Notes: generated by a model not told the origin, from the letters alone. Shown: positions 8,526 to 18,172, numbered from the stretch's first letter. The stretch: 57,730 nt of DNA from SKLM01 sp964514285 (GCA_964514285.1 CAZEQC010000016.1:1-57730), one strand, 5' to 3'. Made by a program: numbers and translations.

Positions 8526-8954
8526 CTAGACAGCCCACTCCCGACGCATCGGGTTGGGCCCTTTCTCCTTGAGGAACTCGGTCATCTCGGTGACGGTGTC
8601 GGCGAAGCGCTGCCCCTCCGAGGCGGAGATCCAACGGAGCCAGACACGATCCTCGTCGATACCGGCGTCCTTGAGGATCTCCTTGAGCGCGACGACGCGC
8701 CGACGGGCCTTGTAGTTCCCCGACTGATAGTGACAGTCACCGGGATGGCAACCGCCGATGAGGACGCCGTCGGCGCCGTCCAGCAGCGGTTTGAGCACGT
8801 AGGTGGGGTCGACGGAACCGGAGCACATCAGGCGAATGATCCGCACGTTGGGCGGATATTGAATGCGCGACGTGCCGGCCAAGTCGGCGCCAGTGTACGT
8901 ACACCAGTTGCAAAGAAAGGCGACGATCTTAGGTTCGAAATCAGTCTCAGCCAT
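8526..8954 (-). CDS. mvhD: MvhD-type [2Fe-2S] electron-transfer subunit
   Basis: 142 residues, the full length of an MvhD domain protein. The five cysteines of the family are visible: FLCNWCTYTGADLAG near the N-terminus, then MCSGSVDP and GGCHPGDCHYQSGN. MvhD carries a [2Fe-2S] cluster and docks electron-donor modules onto HdrA in bifurcating complexes. It follows a full-length HdrA by 16 bp and precedes the FrhB-like gene, a typical hdrA-mvhD-frhB/fdhB arrangement. Confidence 0.92.
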   Translation of the reverse strand: MAETDFEPKIVAFLCNWCTYTGADLAGTSRIQYPPNVRIIRLMCSGSVDPTYVLKPLLDGADGVLIGGCHPGDCHYQSGNYKARRRVVALKEILKDAGIDEDRVWLRWISASEGQRFADTVTEMTEFLKEKGPNPMRREWAV

Positions 8955-8970
8955 ACTATCTCCTAAATCA

Positions 8971-10710
8971 CTAGCTGCTTATCAACGCGTCCACCTGGGC
9001 CAGCACCTGCTCGGCAGTGAAGTGCTGCATTCGGATGGCGCTAGAAGGACAGGTCGCGGCACAAGCACCGCATCCTTCGCAGAGCACGGGGTTGATACGC
9101 GACACGCGCCACAGCTCATCGAGGGCTGGCGCGTCATAGGGGCAGACCTCGACGCACATACCACACCCGGCACAGAGCTCCTGGCTGACCACGGCTGTGG
9201 CCGACTCCACGGGTACGGAGCCACGAATGGAGGGGATCAACGCCGAGGATGCCGCCGCCTTGGCCTGGGCGACGGTGTCGGAGATGTCCTTGGGACCCTG
9301 ACAGCACCCGGCGAGGAAGACGCCGGCTATAGCCGTGTCCACAGGCCGCAGCTTGGGATGGGCCTCGAGGAAGAAACCATCAGCAGAGCGCGGCAGCTTC
9401 AAGAGCTGCGAGATCTTGCTGGTGGTGTCTCGGGGCTCCATGCCAACAGCGAGGACCACGAGATCGGCCTCGTAATCGACGGGCTGCCCGAGCAGGGTGT
9501 CCTCCGCCACCAAGACCACACGACCAGGGTCACCAGGTTTACGGGCGTCTCGACGCCTGTAAATCTCCGAGACGTTGCCCCGCCGGTAGCGAACGCCCTT
9601 GCTGCGCGCCTCGTCGTAGAACTCCTCCGAGCCCTTGCCGAAGGTGCGCACATCGATGTAGAAGACGGTCACCTCGGCATCGGGCAGCATCTCGCGGACC
9701 AGCCGGGACTGCTTGGCCGTGTACATGCAGCAGACGCGGGAGCAGTGGGGATTGCCCAACTGGATGTCGCGGGATCCGACGCATTGGATGAAGGCCACGC
9801 GCTCCGGCGTGCGGCCGTTCACGGTCAGGTCCCCTTCCAGGAGGCGCTCCTCCATCTCCAGGGAGGTGATGACGTTGGGGTAATCACTGTAACCGAACTC
9901 GGGTTCGCGATCGGGGTCGAAGACATCATAGCCGGTGGCCACGATGATCGAGCCGACGTTAACCGTGCGATCCTCTAGCTCTCTCTGCTCCTGATCCTCC
10001 GCACCCGTAACGGTCACCTCGAAGTTCCCGACATAGCCATCGACCTGCTTCACCTCACTGTTGAGGAAGACGGTGACGTTGGGATGGTCCTGGACGCGCT
10101 CGATCAGGGGGGGCAGCAGGTCCGAGACCGACTCCAAGGTGGGGAAGGTGCGGTTGAGATCCGCGACACGCCCACCGAGATGGTCAGCTTTCTCCACCAG
10201 GTAGGCCGGTAAGCCTGTATCCGCAACGTCGAGCGCCGCGGTCAGACCAGCAATCCCACCGCCGATGACGAGCACCCCAGGCGTGACGTCGACCTCCCGG
10301 TCCCCGAGCGGCTCGAGGTGAGCTGCCCTGGCCACTGAGGAGGCCACCAGCACCTTGGCCTTCTCGGTGGCCTGCTGCTTGTCCTTGTGCACCCACGAGC
10401 ACTGCTCGCGGATGTTGGCCATCTCCACCTGGTAGGGGTTGACGCCCGCTTGCTCTGCAGCGGCGCGGAAGGTGGGCTCGTGCATGCGGGGAGAGCAAGA
10501 CGCCACCACGATCCTGTTCAGGTCGTGCTCGCGAATGTCCTCCTTGATCAACGCCTGCCCGGGGTCTGAGCACATGTAGGTGTAGTCACGGGAAACGACG
10601 ACTCCGGGCAAGTCCGCCGCTGCCTCGGCGACCTCCTCCACCTCTACCGTGGCAGCGATGTTCACGCCGCAGTGGCAAATATAAACGCCGATACGCGGTT
10701 CTTGTTCCAT
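8971..10710 (-). CDS. hdrA: HdrA, full-length bifurcating flavoprotein (copy 1)
   Basis: 579 residues from the ATG at 10710. N-terminal HdrA domain with VYICHCGVNIA and YMCSDPGQ and the cysteine of REQCSWVH. The FAD-binding thioredoxin-reductase-like domain starts at LVIGGGIAGLTAALDVA and includes the VGSRD...CSRVCCMYTAKQ block. Two [4Fe-4S] motifs close the protein (CAGCGMCVEVCP and CEGCGACAATCP). HdrA holds the flavin that splits or merges electron pairs between ferredoxin and higher-potential carriers. The upstream neighbour is an HdrD-like protein (stop 10750), the downstream one MvhD. It pairs with the short HdrA at 11976-13334, separated from it by the HdrD-like gene. Confidence 0.93.
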   Translation of the reverse strand: MEQEPRIGVYICHCGVNIAATVEVEEVAEAAADLPGVVVSRDYTYMCSDPGQALIKEDIREHDLNRIVVASCSPRMHEPTFRAAAEQAGVNPYQVEMANIREQCSWVHKDKQQATEKAKVLVASSVARAAHLEPLGDREVDVTPGVLVIGGGIAGLTAALDVADTGLPAYLVEKADHLGGRVADLNRTFPTLESVSDLLPPLIERVQDHPNVTVFLNSEVKQVDGYVGNFEVTVTGAEDQEQRELEDRTVNVGSIIVATGYDVFDPDREPEFGYSDYPNVITSLEMEERLLEGDLTVNGRTPERVAFIQCVGSRDIQLGNPHCSRVCCMYTAKQSRLVREMLPDAEVTVFYIDVRTFGKGSEEFYDEARSKGVRYRRGNVSEIYRRRDARKPGDPGRVVLVAEDTLLGQPVDYEADLVVLAVGMEPRDTTSKISQLLKLPRSADGFFLEAHPKLRPVDTAIAGVFLAGCCQGPKDISDTVAQAKAAASSALIPSIRGSVPVESATAVVSQELCAGCGMCVEVCPYDAPALDELWRVSRINPVLCEGCGACAATCPSSAIRMQHFTAEQVLAQVDALISS

Positions 10711-10749
10711 AGTCCTAACCACCTCGCCCAAAGGAATAAACCAAGAGGT

Positions 10750-11955
10750 CTACCCCTCATCTTCCGGTTTCGAGACGTCCTCCTCCAAGACCAAGTCAAC
10801 CAACTCCATGATATCCATGACCTGGAGCTGTTCATCGAGCCCCTGGACCTTGACCGCATCCTCCAGGGTAAGGAGGCAGAAGGGACAGGCCACGGCTAGT
10901 ACGTCGGCTCCGGTGTCGGCCGCCTCGTGCACGCGCTGGAAGGCGAGCCGCTCCTCCAGGTTGGTGCCCTCGACCCACATGCGGCCGCCACCACCCTCGC
11001 AACAGAGGCTGCGCTCGCGGTTGCGATCCATCTCCACCAGCTCGGCGCCGGGTAGGGCCTCGATAATCGCGCGGGGCTCGTCGAAGATCTGATTCTGCTT
11101 GCCAAGGAAACAAGGATCGTGGTAGGTGATGACCTTCTTCTCCCCATCCTCCGACGCCAAGCTGCCACCGAGCGTCAGCTCCCCCTCCTCGATGAGGTGG
11201 GCAAGGAGCTGGGTGTAGTGGAGGATCTCCATAGGCTCGCCGTCGGCGTGATCCAGGTCGTACTCGTTCTTAAAGGTGTTGAAGCAGTGCGGCGACGTCG
11301 AGACGATCCGACGGGCTCCGACGCTGCGGAGCATCTCGCCGTTCTCCTCGACCAACATCTCAAACAGGCCAACCTCCCCCATGCGGCGGACCTCGTTGCC
11401 ACAACAGGTCTCGTCGGTGCCCAGGACGCCCACGTCCAGGTCGGCGCTCTCGAAGGTGCGCATCAGAGCGCGAGCGACGGGCTGGACCCGGTTGTCGTAC
11501 GAGGGGATGCAGCCAACGAAGTAGAGGAGGTCGCACCCTTCCTGGGCTGCCTGCTTGGCCTGCTCCAGGCTGTCCTCGATACCCTCAGCCCAGAGATCTC
11601 GGTCCTGGCGGGCCATGCTGCTGGGGTTGCCCTGACGGAAGATGCTCATCAACGCTGTGCCAACCGTCTCGGGGATGCGACCGCCCTCGACCAGCTCACC
11701 GCGCAAGGCGATGATCAGCTCTGCGGGCTGGACGTCCTTGGGACAGCGTTCGACGCAGGTGAAGCAGGCGGTGCAATCCCACAGATCCTCGTGCACATCC
11801 AGGTCCACGTCCGAATCGACCAACATATGGTAGATCAGGTCACGGATGTTGAGCGTCGTCTTCCGCGCCACCGGGCATCCGCCGGTGCACTTCCCACATT
11901 GAATACAGCCGAAAAGCTCCAACTGTTCGGCCATTTTTGCTGTCTTCAGTGCCAT
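10750..11955 (-). CDS. HdrD-like protein: HdrC ferredoxin domain fused to HdrB CCG domains
   Basis: 401 residues from the ATG at 11955, preceded by GGAGGAGA. The first 90 residues carry two [4Fe-4S] motifs (GCIQCGKCTGGCP and CTACFTCVERCP). Two CCG domains follow: YFVGC...ETCCGNE...PHCFN and YHDPCFLG...LCCEGGGG...CPFCLLTL, the ligands of the noncubane clusters that act in disulfide reduction in HdrB/HdrD. Such fusions replace separate HdrB and HdrC. The substrate is unknown, since a CoM-S-S-CoB disulfide is not expected in this bacterium. It sits between a short HdrA and a full HdrA, 20 bp after the former. Confidence 0.88.
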   Translation of the reverse strand: MALKTAKMAEQLELFGCIQCGKCTGGCPVARKTTLNIRDLIYHMLVDSDVDLDVHEDLWDCTACFTCVERCPKDVQPAELIIALRGELVEGGRIPETVGTALMSIFRQGNPSSMARQDRDLWAEGIEDSLEQAKQAAQEGCDLLYFVGCIPSYDNRVQPVARALMRTFESADLDVGVLGTDETCCGNEVRRMGEVGLFEMLVEENGEMLRSVGARRIVSTSPHCFNTFKNEYDLDHADGEPMEILHYTQLLAHLIEEGELTLGGSLASEDGEKKVITYHDPCFLGKQNQIFDEPRAIIEALPGAELVEMDRNRERSLCCEGGGGRMWVEGTNLEERLAFQRVHEAADTGADVLAVACPFCLLTLEDAVKVQGLDEQLQVMDIMELVDLVLEEDVSKPEDEG

Positions 11956-11975
11956 ATCGTTCTCCTCCACCACCT

Positions 11976-13334
11976 CTAAGCGGGCACGGCTTCCCTGGCT
12001 CGGACCAAGGCCCTGAGCGCAGAGGAAGCAGCGGCTTTCGCCTGAGCAACTGTGTCTGGGATATCCTTGGGGCTCTGGCAACAACCAGCCACAAAGATGT
12101 TATCCACGTTCGTATCGACCGGGCGCAGCTTCAGATCCGCCTCCTGGAAGAAGCCATCGGGAGAGCGGTCCAGCCCCAGCGCTTCAGCAACCTGTGGTAC
12201 GTCAACACGGGGCACGACGGCCGTCGCCAAGACCACCAAATCGGCCTCAACCTCGATAGGCTCGCCCAGTGTGGTGTCCTCGGCCAGCACCACCAGCTTG
12301 TCGCCGCGCCGGTAGATCTCAGAGGGCTCGCCTCGACGGTAGTTTACCCGCTCGTGCCTGACGCGATCGTAGAATTCCTCGTATCCCTTGCCGAAGGCCC
12401 GTACGTCCATGTAGAAGACAGTGATGTTGGCCTCGGGAACCTTCTCGCGGATCAAGTGAGCGTGCTTGGCGGTATACATACAGCAGACCCGCGAACAGTA
12501 GGGGACGCCGGTATGGGGATCTCGAGAGCCCACGCATTTGATGAATACAACGTCCTTGGGCTTCCTGTCGCTCATGACGACGTTGCCACGTCGATCCTTC
12601 TCCGGAACGAAGACCTCGCCCTTCGATGGACCGGATGCATCAGAGAGCCTCTCGAACTCGATGGCCGTCATCACCTCTGGGTAGACGCCATAGCCGTACT
12701 CCGGCTTGGTGTGCGGATCAATCAGGTCGAAGCCGGTGGCCACGATGATGGCCTGCACATCGAGGTCGACGAACTCGTCCTGCTGCTCGAAATCGATGGC
12801 GTCGGCCGGACAGGCATCTTTGCACTTGAACGTCCGACCGCAAACCCCACGCGTCAGGTAGAGGCAGGTCTCGGGATCGATGGTGTAGACGAGGGGCACG
12901 GCCTGAGGAAAGGGGACGTAGATGGCCGATCGATTGGCGATGCCCTCGTCGAAATCGCTGGAAATGCGGTCCTTCATCCGGCACGCCTCGGCACAGTCGC
13001 CACAGCCTTTGCACGTGTCGGCATCCACGTAGCGAGCTTTCTTGCGCACGCGAACGTGGAAGCCGCCGCCATCTCGCTCCACAGAATCGACCTCGGAATA
13101 GGTCATCAGGTTGATGTTGGGATGCTGATCCGCATCCACCATCTTGGGCGTCAGGATACACGAGGAGCAATCCAAGGTCGGAAAGGTCTTGTCCAGCTGG
13201 GCCATCCGGCCACCGATGGATGGCTCCCGCTCGACCAAGTAGACGGGGAACCCCGCATCCGCGATGTCAAGCGCAGCCTGGATACCGGCGATACCGGCGC
13301 CGATGATCAGGGCTGCTGGTTTCTGTCTTTCCAT
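11976..13334 (-). CDS. Short HdrA (QmoA-like) flavoprotein (copy 1)
   Basis: 452 residues. It begins directly with the FAD motif ALIIGAGIAGIQAALDIA and has TFPTLDCSSCILTPKM, the CxxC segment seen in QmoA-like HdrA proteins. Ferredoxin-like sites are inserted in the middle (CKGCGDCAEAC, CKDACP), and the family block VGSRDP...CSRVCCMYTAKH is present. It lacks both the N-terminal HdrA domain and the C-terminal double [4Fe-4S] domain. It probably forms a heterodimer with a full-length HdrA, because the same short+full arrangement recurs twice more nearby, once as a fusion. Confidence 0.88.
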   Translation of the reverse strand: MERQKPAALIIGAGIAGIQAALDIADAGFPVYLVEREPSIGGRMAQLDKTFPTLDCSSCILTPKMVDADQHPNINLMTYSEVDSVERDGGGFHVRVRKKARYVDADTCKGCGDCAEACRMKDRISSDFDEGIANRSAIYVPFPQAVPLVYTIDPETCLYLTRGVCGRTFKCKDACPADAIDFEQQDEFVDLDVQAIIVATGFDLIDPHTKPEYGYGVYPEVMTAIEFERLSDASGPSKGEVFVPEKDRRGNVVMSDRKPKDVVFIKCVGSRDPHTGVPYCSRVCCMYTAKHAHLIREKVPEANITVFYMDVRAFGKGYEEFYDRVRHERVNYRRGEPSEIYRRGDKLVVLAEDTTLGEPIEVEADLVVLATAVVPRVDVPQVAEALGLDRSPDGFFQEADLKLRPVDTNVDNIFVAGCCQSPKDIPDTVAQAKAAASSALRALVRAREAVPA

Positions 13335-13395
13335 AATCTACACCCTTCTCGCCGTCCAGCCTCAATGCTCGGAGCTGGAGGGCTATCTATCTAAC

Positions 13396-16300
13396 CTATG
13401 CCGGGCTCTTCATCGTCACAGCATCGAGCATGCGGTAGATGCTCGGGATGGTCGCCCCCCGCCGCCGCGTGGCCTTGTTGGGGCAAGCGACGAGACAAGC
13501 CCCACAACCCTGACAGAGCACCTCAATGACCTCCGCCGTGTGGGCCCCAGGCTCCAGGACGCGAGCGCCGTAGGGGCAGATCTCGACGCACTGACCGCAC
13601 GCGGTGCAGAGACGTTCGCTGACCTCCACGGGCGGCAACGGAGCCCTGAGCTCCTGCTGCTGCAGCAAGGCAGCAGCACGCATCGCGGCTCCTTGAGCCT
13701 GGAGAATGGTCTCGTCGGAGAACCGCGGCGAGTGCGCCAATCCGCACATGAAGAGACCCTGCTTGGTGAAGTCGAGGGGCCTCATCTTGGGATACTCCTC
13801 CTGGAAGAACCCGTTGTGGTCGAGCGGCACCTCCAGCATGCGAGCGAGATTCTGGGTATCATTGGGGTCGATGCCGGTGCTCAAGACCAGCAATCCGGCG
13901 TCAAGCTCCAGGTCCTCACCACTGACGGGCTCTTGAAGGCGAATGCGCAAACCGTCATCCTTGGGTTCGACCTGAGGCTTGTCCGGCAGCTCGTAGCGGA
14001 GGAAGACCACGCCCTTCTGGCGGGCCTCCCGATAGTAGTCCTCGCGGAAGCCGAAGGTGCGCATCTCTCGATAAAGGACAAAGACACGGGCGTCGGGGTT
14101 CTGCTCCTTGATGCGAAGGGCGTTGGTGACGGCTTTGGTACAACAGATGCGGCTACAATAGGGACGGTCTGGCTCCCGCGACTCGACGCACTGGATCATG
14201 ACCACGTCTGAGGGGAGATCCTCATAGGCATCAAGCCTCTTCTCCAGCTCCCGCTGGGTGACGACGTGGGGGCTCTCTTCGTAGAGATACTCGTGGGGCA
14301 GCACCTCGTGGCCCCCGGTGGCGACGATGATGGCACCGTGGGTGAGGATCTCCTCCCGTCCCTCGGCGGGGACTACGGTCGTCTGGTACTGGCCGACCCA
14401 GCCGGTGACGTCCGCCACCTCGGCCTCTCGGTAGACGTGGACGTTATCGTGACCCTCGATCTGATCCATCAGAGAGGTGGTGAAAGCGACCGGATCCTCC
14501 CCAGTAATCGTGTAGCGCAGCTCGCGGAGCTGCCCCCCCAGCTGATGGGAACGCTCCACGAGATCGACCTCGTGGCCCAGATCGGCCAGGTGGAGGGCAG
14601 CGGTCATGCCGGCCAGTCCGCCACCGATGACCAGAGCTCGCTGGGACAGCTCTCGGTCCTCGAACTGGACCGCCTGGCCCATCCGAACGCCAGCGACGGC
14701 CATCTCCAGCAGGTCTTTGGCCTGAGCGGTGGCACCGGTGCCATTACCCTGATGGACCCAAGCGACCTCGCCGCGGAGATTGACACGCTCTAGCAGCGCG
14801 GGGTTGAGACCGACATCGCGCATCACGCCCTCGAAGGCGGCCTGGTACTCCCGGGCAGGGCAACCAGCGATCACCACTCGATTGAGCTCGGCGTCCTGGA
14901 TCGTCTGGGCGATCTGTTGGCGGCCACTGAGGAGACAGGCGTTGTCCATAGTCTGCACGAGCGCCACATCCTGGAGGCCCTCGGTGTACTCGGCGAGCTC
15001 CTGCAGGTCCACGACCGAACCGATCTCACCACGACAATCGCATAGGAAGACTCCCACGCGGGGCCATTCCAGGCTCAGGTTCCGTTCCTCGGTCGCCTGG
15101 GGCGCCTCGGTCGCAGGCTGTACCTGGTCATCGGCGGATTCGGCAGCCGGTCCCACGAGGCGAGCGGCGCTGGCGGCCACGGCCGAGGCCTCGACGACGG
15201 TCCCGGGAATGTCCTTAGGTTCGCGGAAGGCGCCGCTCACCAGAATCCCGGGCCGCGAGCTCTCGGTGGGATGGAAGGTGCTGGTGACGCCGAATCCGTA
15301 GTCGTTGAGATCGACGTCCAGGGCCTCACCGAGGTGCTGGAAACCCTGAGGGGGCTCGAAACCGACGGCAAGGACCACCATATCGAAATCCTCTTCGTGG
15401 ACGGTCCCGTCGGCACCGACGAAGTTCAGGCGCAGATCACCGGTCTGTTTATAGTCGTGGATGGAGGAGACCATGGCACGACGGTAGTTGACACCGGGCG
15501 TGGCCTCGACCTGGTCGAAGTACTCGTCGAAATCCTTGCCATGAGCGCGGATGTCCATAAAGAAGACCGTCACGTCCAGGTCAGGGTCCAACTCCTTGGC
15601 CACCTGAACCTGCTTGGCGGTGTACATACAACAGACTGATGAGCAGTATCCACGGTCGATGGAGGGATCACGGGACCCGACACACTGGATGAAGGCGATG
15701 CGCTCCGGCTTCTCACCGTCGGAAGGCCGGACGATGTGGGCCCCGGTGGAGCCGGAGATGCTGGCCATACGCTCAAACTGGATGCTGGAGAGGACGTTAT
15801 CGTAGTGACCGAAGCCGTACTCGCCCTTGAGGCCGGCATCGAAGGGCTCGTAGCCGGGGCTCATAATGACGGCGCCAGCGGGGACCTCCTCGGTAACCGC
15901 CGCCATGTCGAGATCAATGGCGTCGGTGGGGCAGACGTCAACGCACTTCCCGCACCGGGTGCAGTAATCCATATCGATCACGTAGGCGGACGGTATGGCG
16001 CGGATGGGCGGCTGATAGATAGCCTTCTGCGTGTCGATGTCGCCCTCGTACTCGTGCGGGCGCTCAATGGGGCAGACCTCGGCGCAGAGACCACAGTTGT
16101 TGCAGCGCTCGACGTCGACGTAGCGCGGCTTGCGCCGCACGGTGACCTGGAAGTCACCCGGCTCGCCCACCAGATCCTCCACCTCGGCATAGGGGAGTAT
16201 CTCGATGTTGTCGTGGAGGTCGCATTCGATGGTGGGACAATAGGCGGCACGTCCCGGGAGCATCAGGCAGATGCCACAAGAATCGGTGGGGAACGTGCGG

Positions 16301-16509
16301 TCTAATAAGTGCATAGAGCCGCCGATGCCCGGCGCGCTGTCCACCAGGTAGACCTTCCGCCCGGCCTCAGCCAGCAGGAGCGCCGACTGCATACCGCCGA
16401 TGCCGGCGCCGACCACGAGGACAGCTTGACCCGTCCCCGAGCCGCTCTTGTTCAGCCCGCCCTGGGGCTGACTGTTCTCAGTCTTGGGAGATCCGTTGTT
16501 ATCGCTCAT
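13396..16509 (-). CDS. Fused HdrA-HdrA: short QmoA-like HdrA joined to full-length HdrA
   Basis: 1037 residues, about twice a normal HdrA. Residues of roughly 30-450 form a short HdrA (VLVVGAGIGGMQSALLLA, FPTDSCGICLML, CNNCGLCAEVCP, CTRCGKCVDVCP, VGSRDP...CSSVCCMYTAKQ). A linker of about 30 residues rich in Ala, Glu and Gln follows. The second half is a full HdrA: VFLCDCRGEIG, LVIGGGLAGMTAALHLA, a VESREP...CSRICCTKA block and C-terminal CTACGQCVEICP and CQGCGACLVACP. In the second half the cysteine of the usual REQCSWVH is missing (GEVAWVH) and YMCSDPGQ is altered, so its N-terminal cluster may differ. It is preceded by hdrC and hdrB in one operon. Confidence 0.9.
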   Translation of the reverse strand: MSDNNGSPKTENSQPQGGLNKSGSGTGQAVLVVGAGIGGMQSALLLAEAGRKVYLVDSAPGIGGSMHLLDRTFPTDSCGICLMLPGRAAYCPTIECDLHDNIEILPYAEVEDLVGEPGDFQVTVRRKPRYVDVERCNNCGLCAEVCPIERPHEYEGDIDTQKAIYQPPIRAIPSAYVIDMDYCTRCGKCVDVCPTDAIDLDMAAVTEEVPAGAVIMSPGYEPFDAGLKGEYGFGHYDNVLSSIQFERMASISGSTGAHIVRPSDGEKPERIAFIQCVGSRDPSIDRGYCSSVCCMYTAKQVQVAKELDPDLDVTVFFMDIRAHGKDFDEYFDQVEATPGVNYRRAMVSSIHDYKQTGDLRLNFVGADGTVHEEDFDMVVLAVGFEPPQGFQHLGEALDVDLNDYGFGVTSTFHPTESSRPGILVSGAFREPKDIPGTVVEASAVAASAARLVGPAAESADDQVQPATEAPQATEERNLSLEWPRVGVFLCDCRGEIGSVVDLQELAEYTEGLQDVALVQTMDNACLLSGRQQIAQTIQDAELNRVVIAGCPAREYQAAFEGVMRDVGLNPALLERVNLRGEVAWVHQGNGTGATAQAKDLLEMAVAGVRMGQAVQFEDRELSQRALVIGGGLAGMTAALHLADLGHEVDLVERSHQLGGQLRELRYTITGEDPVAFTTSLMDQIEGHDNVHVYREAEVADVTGWVGQYQTTVVPAEGREEILTHGAIIVATGGHEVLPHEYLYEESPHVVTQRELEKRLDAYEDLPSDVVMIQCVESREPDRPYCSRICCTKAVTNALRIKEQNPDARVFVLYREMRTFGFREDYYREARQKGVVFLRYELPDKPQVEPKDDGLRIRLQEPVSGEDLELDAGLLVLSTGIDPNDTQNLARMLEVPLDHNGFFQEEYPKMRPLDFTKQGLFMCGLAHSPRFSDETILQAQGAAMRAAALLQQQELRAPLPPVEVSERLCTACGQCVEICPYGARVLEPGAHTAEVIEVLCQGCGACLVACPNKATRRRGATIPSIYRMLDAVTMKSPA

Positions 16510-16592
16510 AGATCCTCTTGCACCTCACGGCCTGTCGAGCAGGGGCGAGAGGCGCCCCGCCCTACATCCATTCTGTCGGGTAACGAATTCAG

Positions 16593-17459
16593 CTAGAGAA
16601 GCCCCCGCTCGCGAAGCAGCGGTCGAGGGTCGACGCTGTGCCTGCGGAGCCACTTTTCCACGTTGGGGAGGCCAAAAGCCAGGGCCATCAGCTCCGTCAG
16701 GTAGAAGACGGGCATCTTCTCCCCAGGGGGGAGGCCCTGACGGGTATCCAGGTTGATCTCACACATGCCGCAGGCCGAGACAATGCAATCGGCGCCAGCC
16801 TCGGCAGCCCCCTCGACGATCTTGGTGGACAACTCGGCCACGATGTCACCGCGGGCGAGCGTCATGCTGGCGCCACAGCAATCCACCTTGTACGACCAAT
16901 CGATCGTCTCGGCGCCGAGGAGCGCCATGAGGCGGTCCATGGTGACCGGATGCTCCGGATCGTCCCAACCGGTCAGCTCCGGCGGGCGCACCAGGACGCA
17001 GCCGTAGTAGGAGGCTACCTTGAGCCCCCTCAGCGGTCTGGTCACTTGCTGTTCAACCCGAGACTTGTCCAGATCGCTGCTCAACACCTCCAGCAGATGG
17101 CGCGGTCGGGCCTCGCCCTGATAGCGGAAGTGGAGAATGCGCTCCATCTTCTCTCGCCAGGCCTGATCTTCACGCATCTTGATGTCGGCATCGCGACAAT
17201 GCTGGTAGCAAGCGGGGCAAGGGATGACCATATCGAGCCCGGCATCCTGCGCGATGGCCACGTTGCGGCCCGGCAGAGAGAGGGCGAGCTCGTGGTCGAG
17301 GGTATGGGCCGACGAGGCACCGCAGCAGTTCCAGTCATCGAGCTCGATCAACTCGATATCCAGGGCCTCGCAGACGGCCTCGGTGGAGCGGCCAAACTCG
17401 ACGGCCGTGGTCTCGGACGTGCATCCGGGATAGTACGTGTACTTGGTCGCCGTGCTCAC
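16593..17459 (-). CDS. hdrB: HdrB, CCG-domain subunit (copy 1)
   Basis: 288 residues with two CCG domains: YYPGCTSE...NCCGASS...CPACYQHC and YYGCVLVRP...DCCGASM...CGMCEINLD. In HdrB these ligate two noncubane [4Fe-4S] clusters that carry out two-electron disulfide-type chemistry. It overlaps hdrC by 4 bp and precedes the HdrA-HdrA fusion. Its physiological acceptor is unknown. Confidence 0.93.
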   Translation of the reverse strand: MSTATKYTYYPGCTSETTAVEFGRSTEAVCEALDIELIELDDWNCCGASSAHTLDHELALSLPGRNVAIAQDAGLDMVIPCPACYQHCRDADIKMREDQAWREKMERILHFRYQGEARPRHLLEVLSSDLDKSRVEQQVTRPLRGLKVASYYGCVLVRPPELTGWDDPEHPVTMDRLMALLGAETIDWSYKVDCCGASMTLARGDIVAELSTKIVEGAAEAGADCIVSACGMCEINLDTRQGLPPGEKMPVFYLTELMALAFGLPNVEKWLRRHSVDPRPLLRERGLL

Positions 17460-18079
17460 TCGCTCACCTCCGTCTCCTGGGATGAAACACGAGTAGCCTC
17501 CTCGTAGAGGGCCTTGATCTCCTCCATACGCTTGATTCGGTCGGGAATAAACGAGAGCTTCCCGTTGAGCATAAGGTTGGCGCCCAGCTTCATATCCCCG
17601 AGCAAGCCCTGGAAGAAGACCGGAAACTCAGCCAGCAGCTCGCGGGTCTTGAACTCGGCTAACATAGAGACCTCGTGCATCCGGCCCCACATCCTGATGC
17701 TATCGAGGAAGGAGCGGTGGAGGGCGAAGATGGCGGTCTCGGGCGCGTAGTCCTCGTCAAGCGCCATCTGACGGAGCACGTCCATGACGGGCGCCAGGCG
17801 AATCTGATTGGGGCAGCGGGTGCCGCAGGCCTCACACCCGATGCACATCCAGATGGCCTTGCTGGCGAGCACCCTCTCCCTCTGTCCAAGCTGGATCATC
17901 CGCAGGAGCTGAGCCGGCTTGTAGTCCATCAAGTAGGCGGTGGGACAGCCGGCGGTACACTTCTGGCAGTAGAAGCAACTGCGAACATCCTCACCGCTGC
18001 GCGCCTGGATGACGTCGCTGAAGGTGAGGTCATCCGCCACAACGGGCGCTTCCTGACCACGTGCACTTGCATCCTTCAT
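17456..18079 (-). CDS. hdrC: HdrC, double [4Fe-4S] subunit (copy 1)
   Basis: 207 residues from the ATG at 18079 (GAGAGG five bases upstream). Motifs CFYCQKCTAGCP and CIGCEACGTRCP hold two clusters that connect HdrA to HdrB. The C-terminal 100 residues are helical, longer than in the second HdrC (134 aa). A well-formed sigma-70-like promoter lies about 95 bp upstream, so this gene probably opens its own transcript. Confidence 0.92.
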   Translation of the reverse strand: MKDASARGQEAPVVADDLTFSDVIQARSGEDVRSCFYCQKCTAGCPTAYLMDYKPAQLLRMIQLGQRERVLASKAIWMCIGCEACGTRCPNQIRLAPVMDVLRQMALDEDYAPETAIFALHRSFLDSIRMWGRMHEVSMLAEFKTRELLAEFPVFFQGLLGDMKLGANLMLNGKLSFIPDRIKRMEEIKALYEEATRVSSQETEVSE

Positions 18080-18172
18080 ACATACCTCTCTATCTCTCAA
18101 GGACTCCGGGCCACTGCATCGACTCGGGGAGTCTCCACGTCAGAGTGGACAAGAGCCGGTTGGACTATACAA

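Noticed and set aside
11937..13394. 485-codon plus-strand frame opposite the short HdrA gene, and similar ones at 19342-20823 and 32430-33929
   Set aside because: Exact shadows of hdrA and acsB; no recognisable domain and no ribosome-binding site.
13396..16509. HdrA-HdrA fusion as an assembly or frameshift artefact
   Set aside because: The frame is continuous through a natural linker, the two halves differ strongly in sequence and type, and the same short+full pair exists as separate genes nearby.
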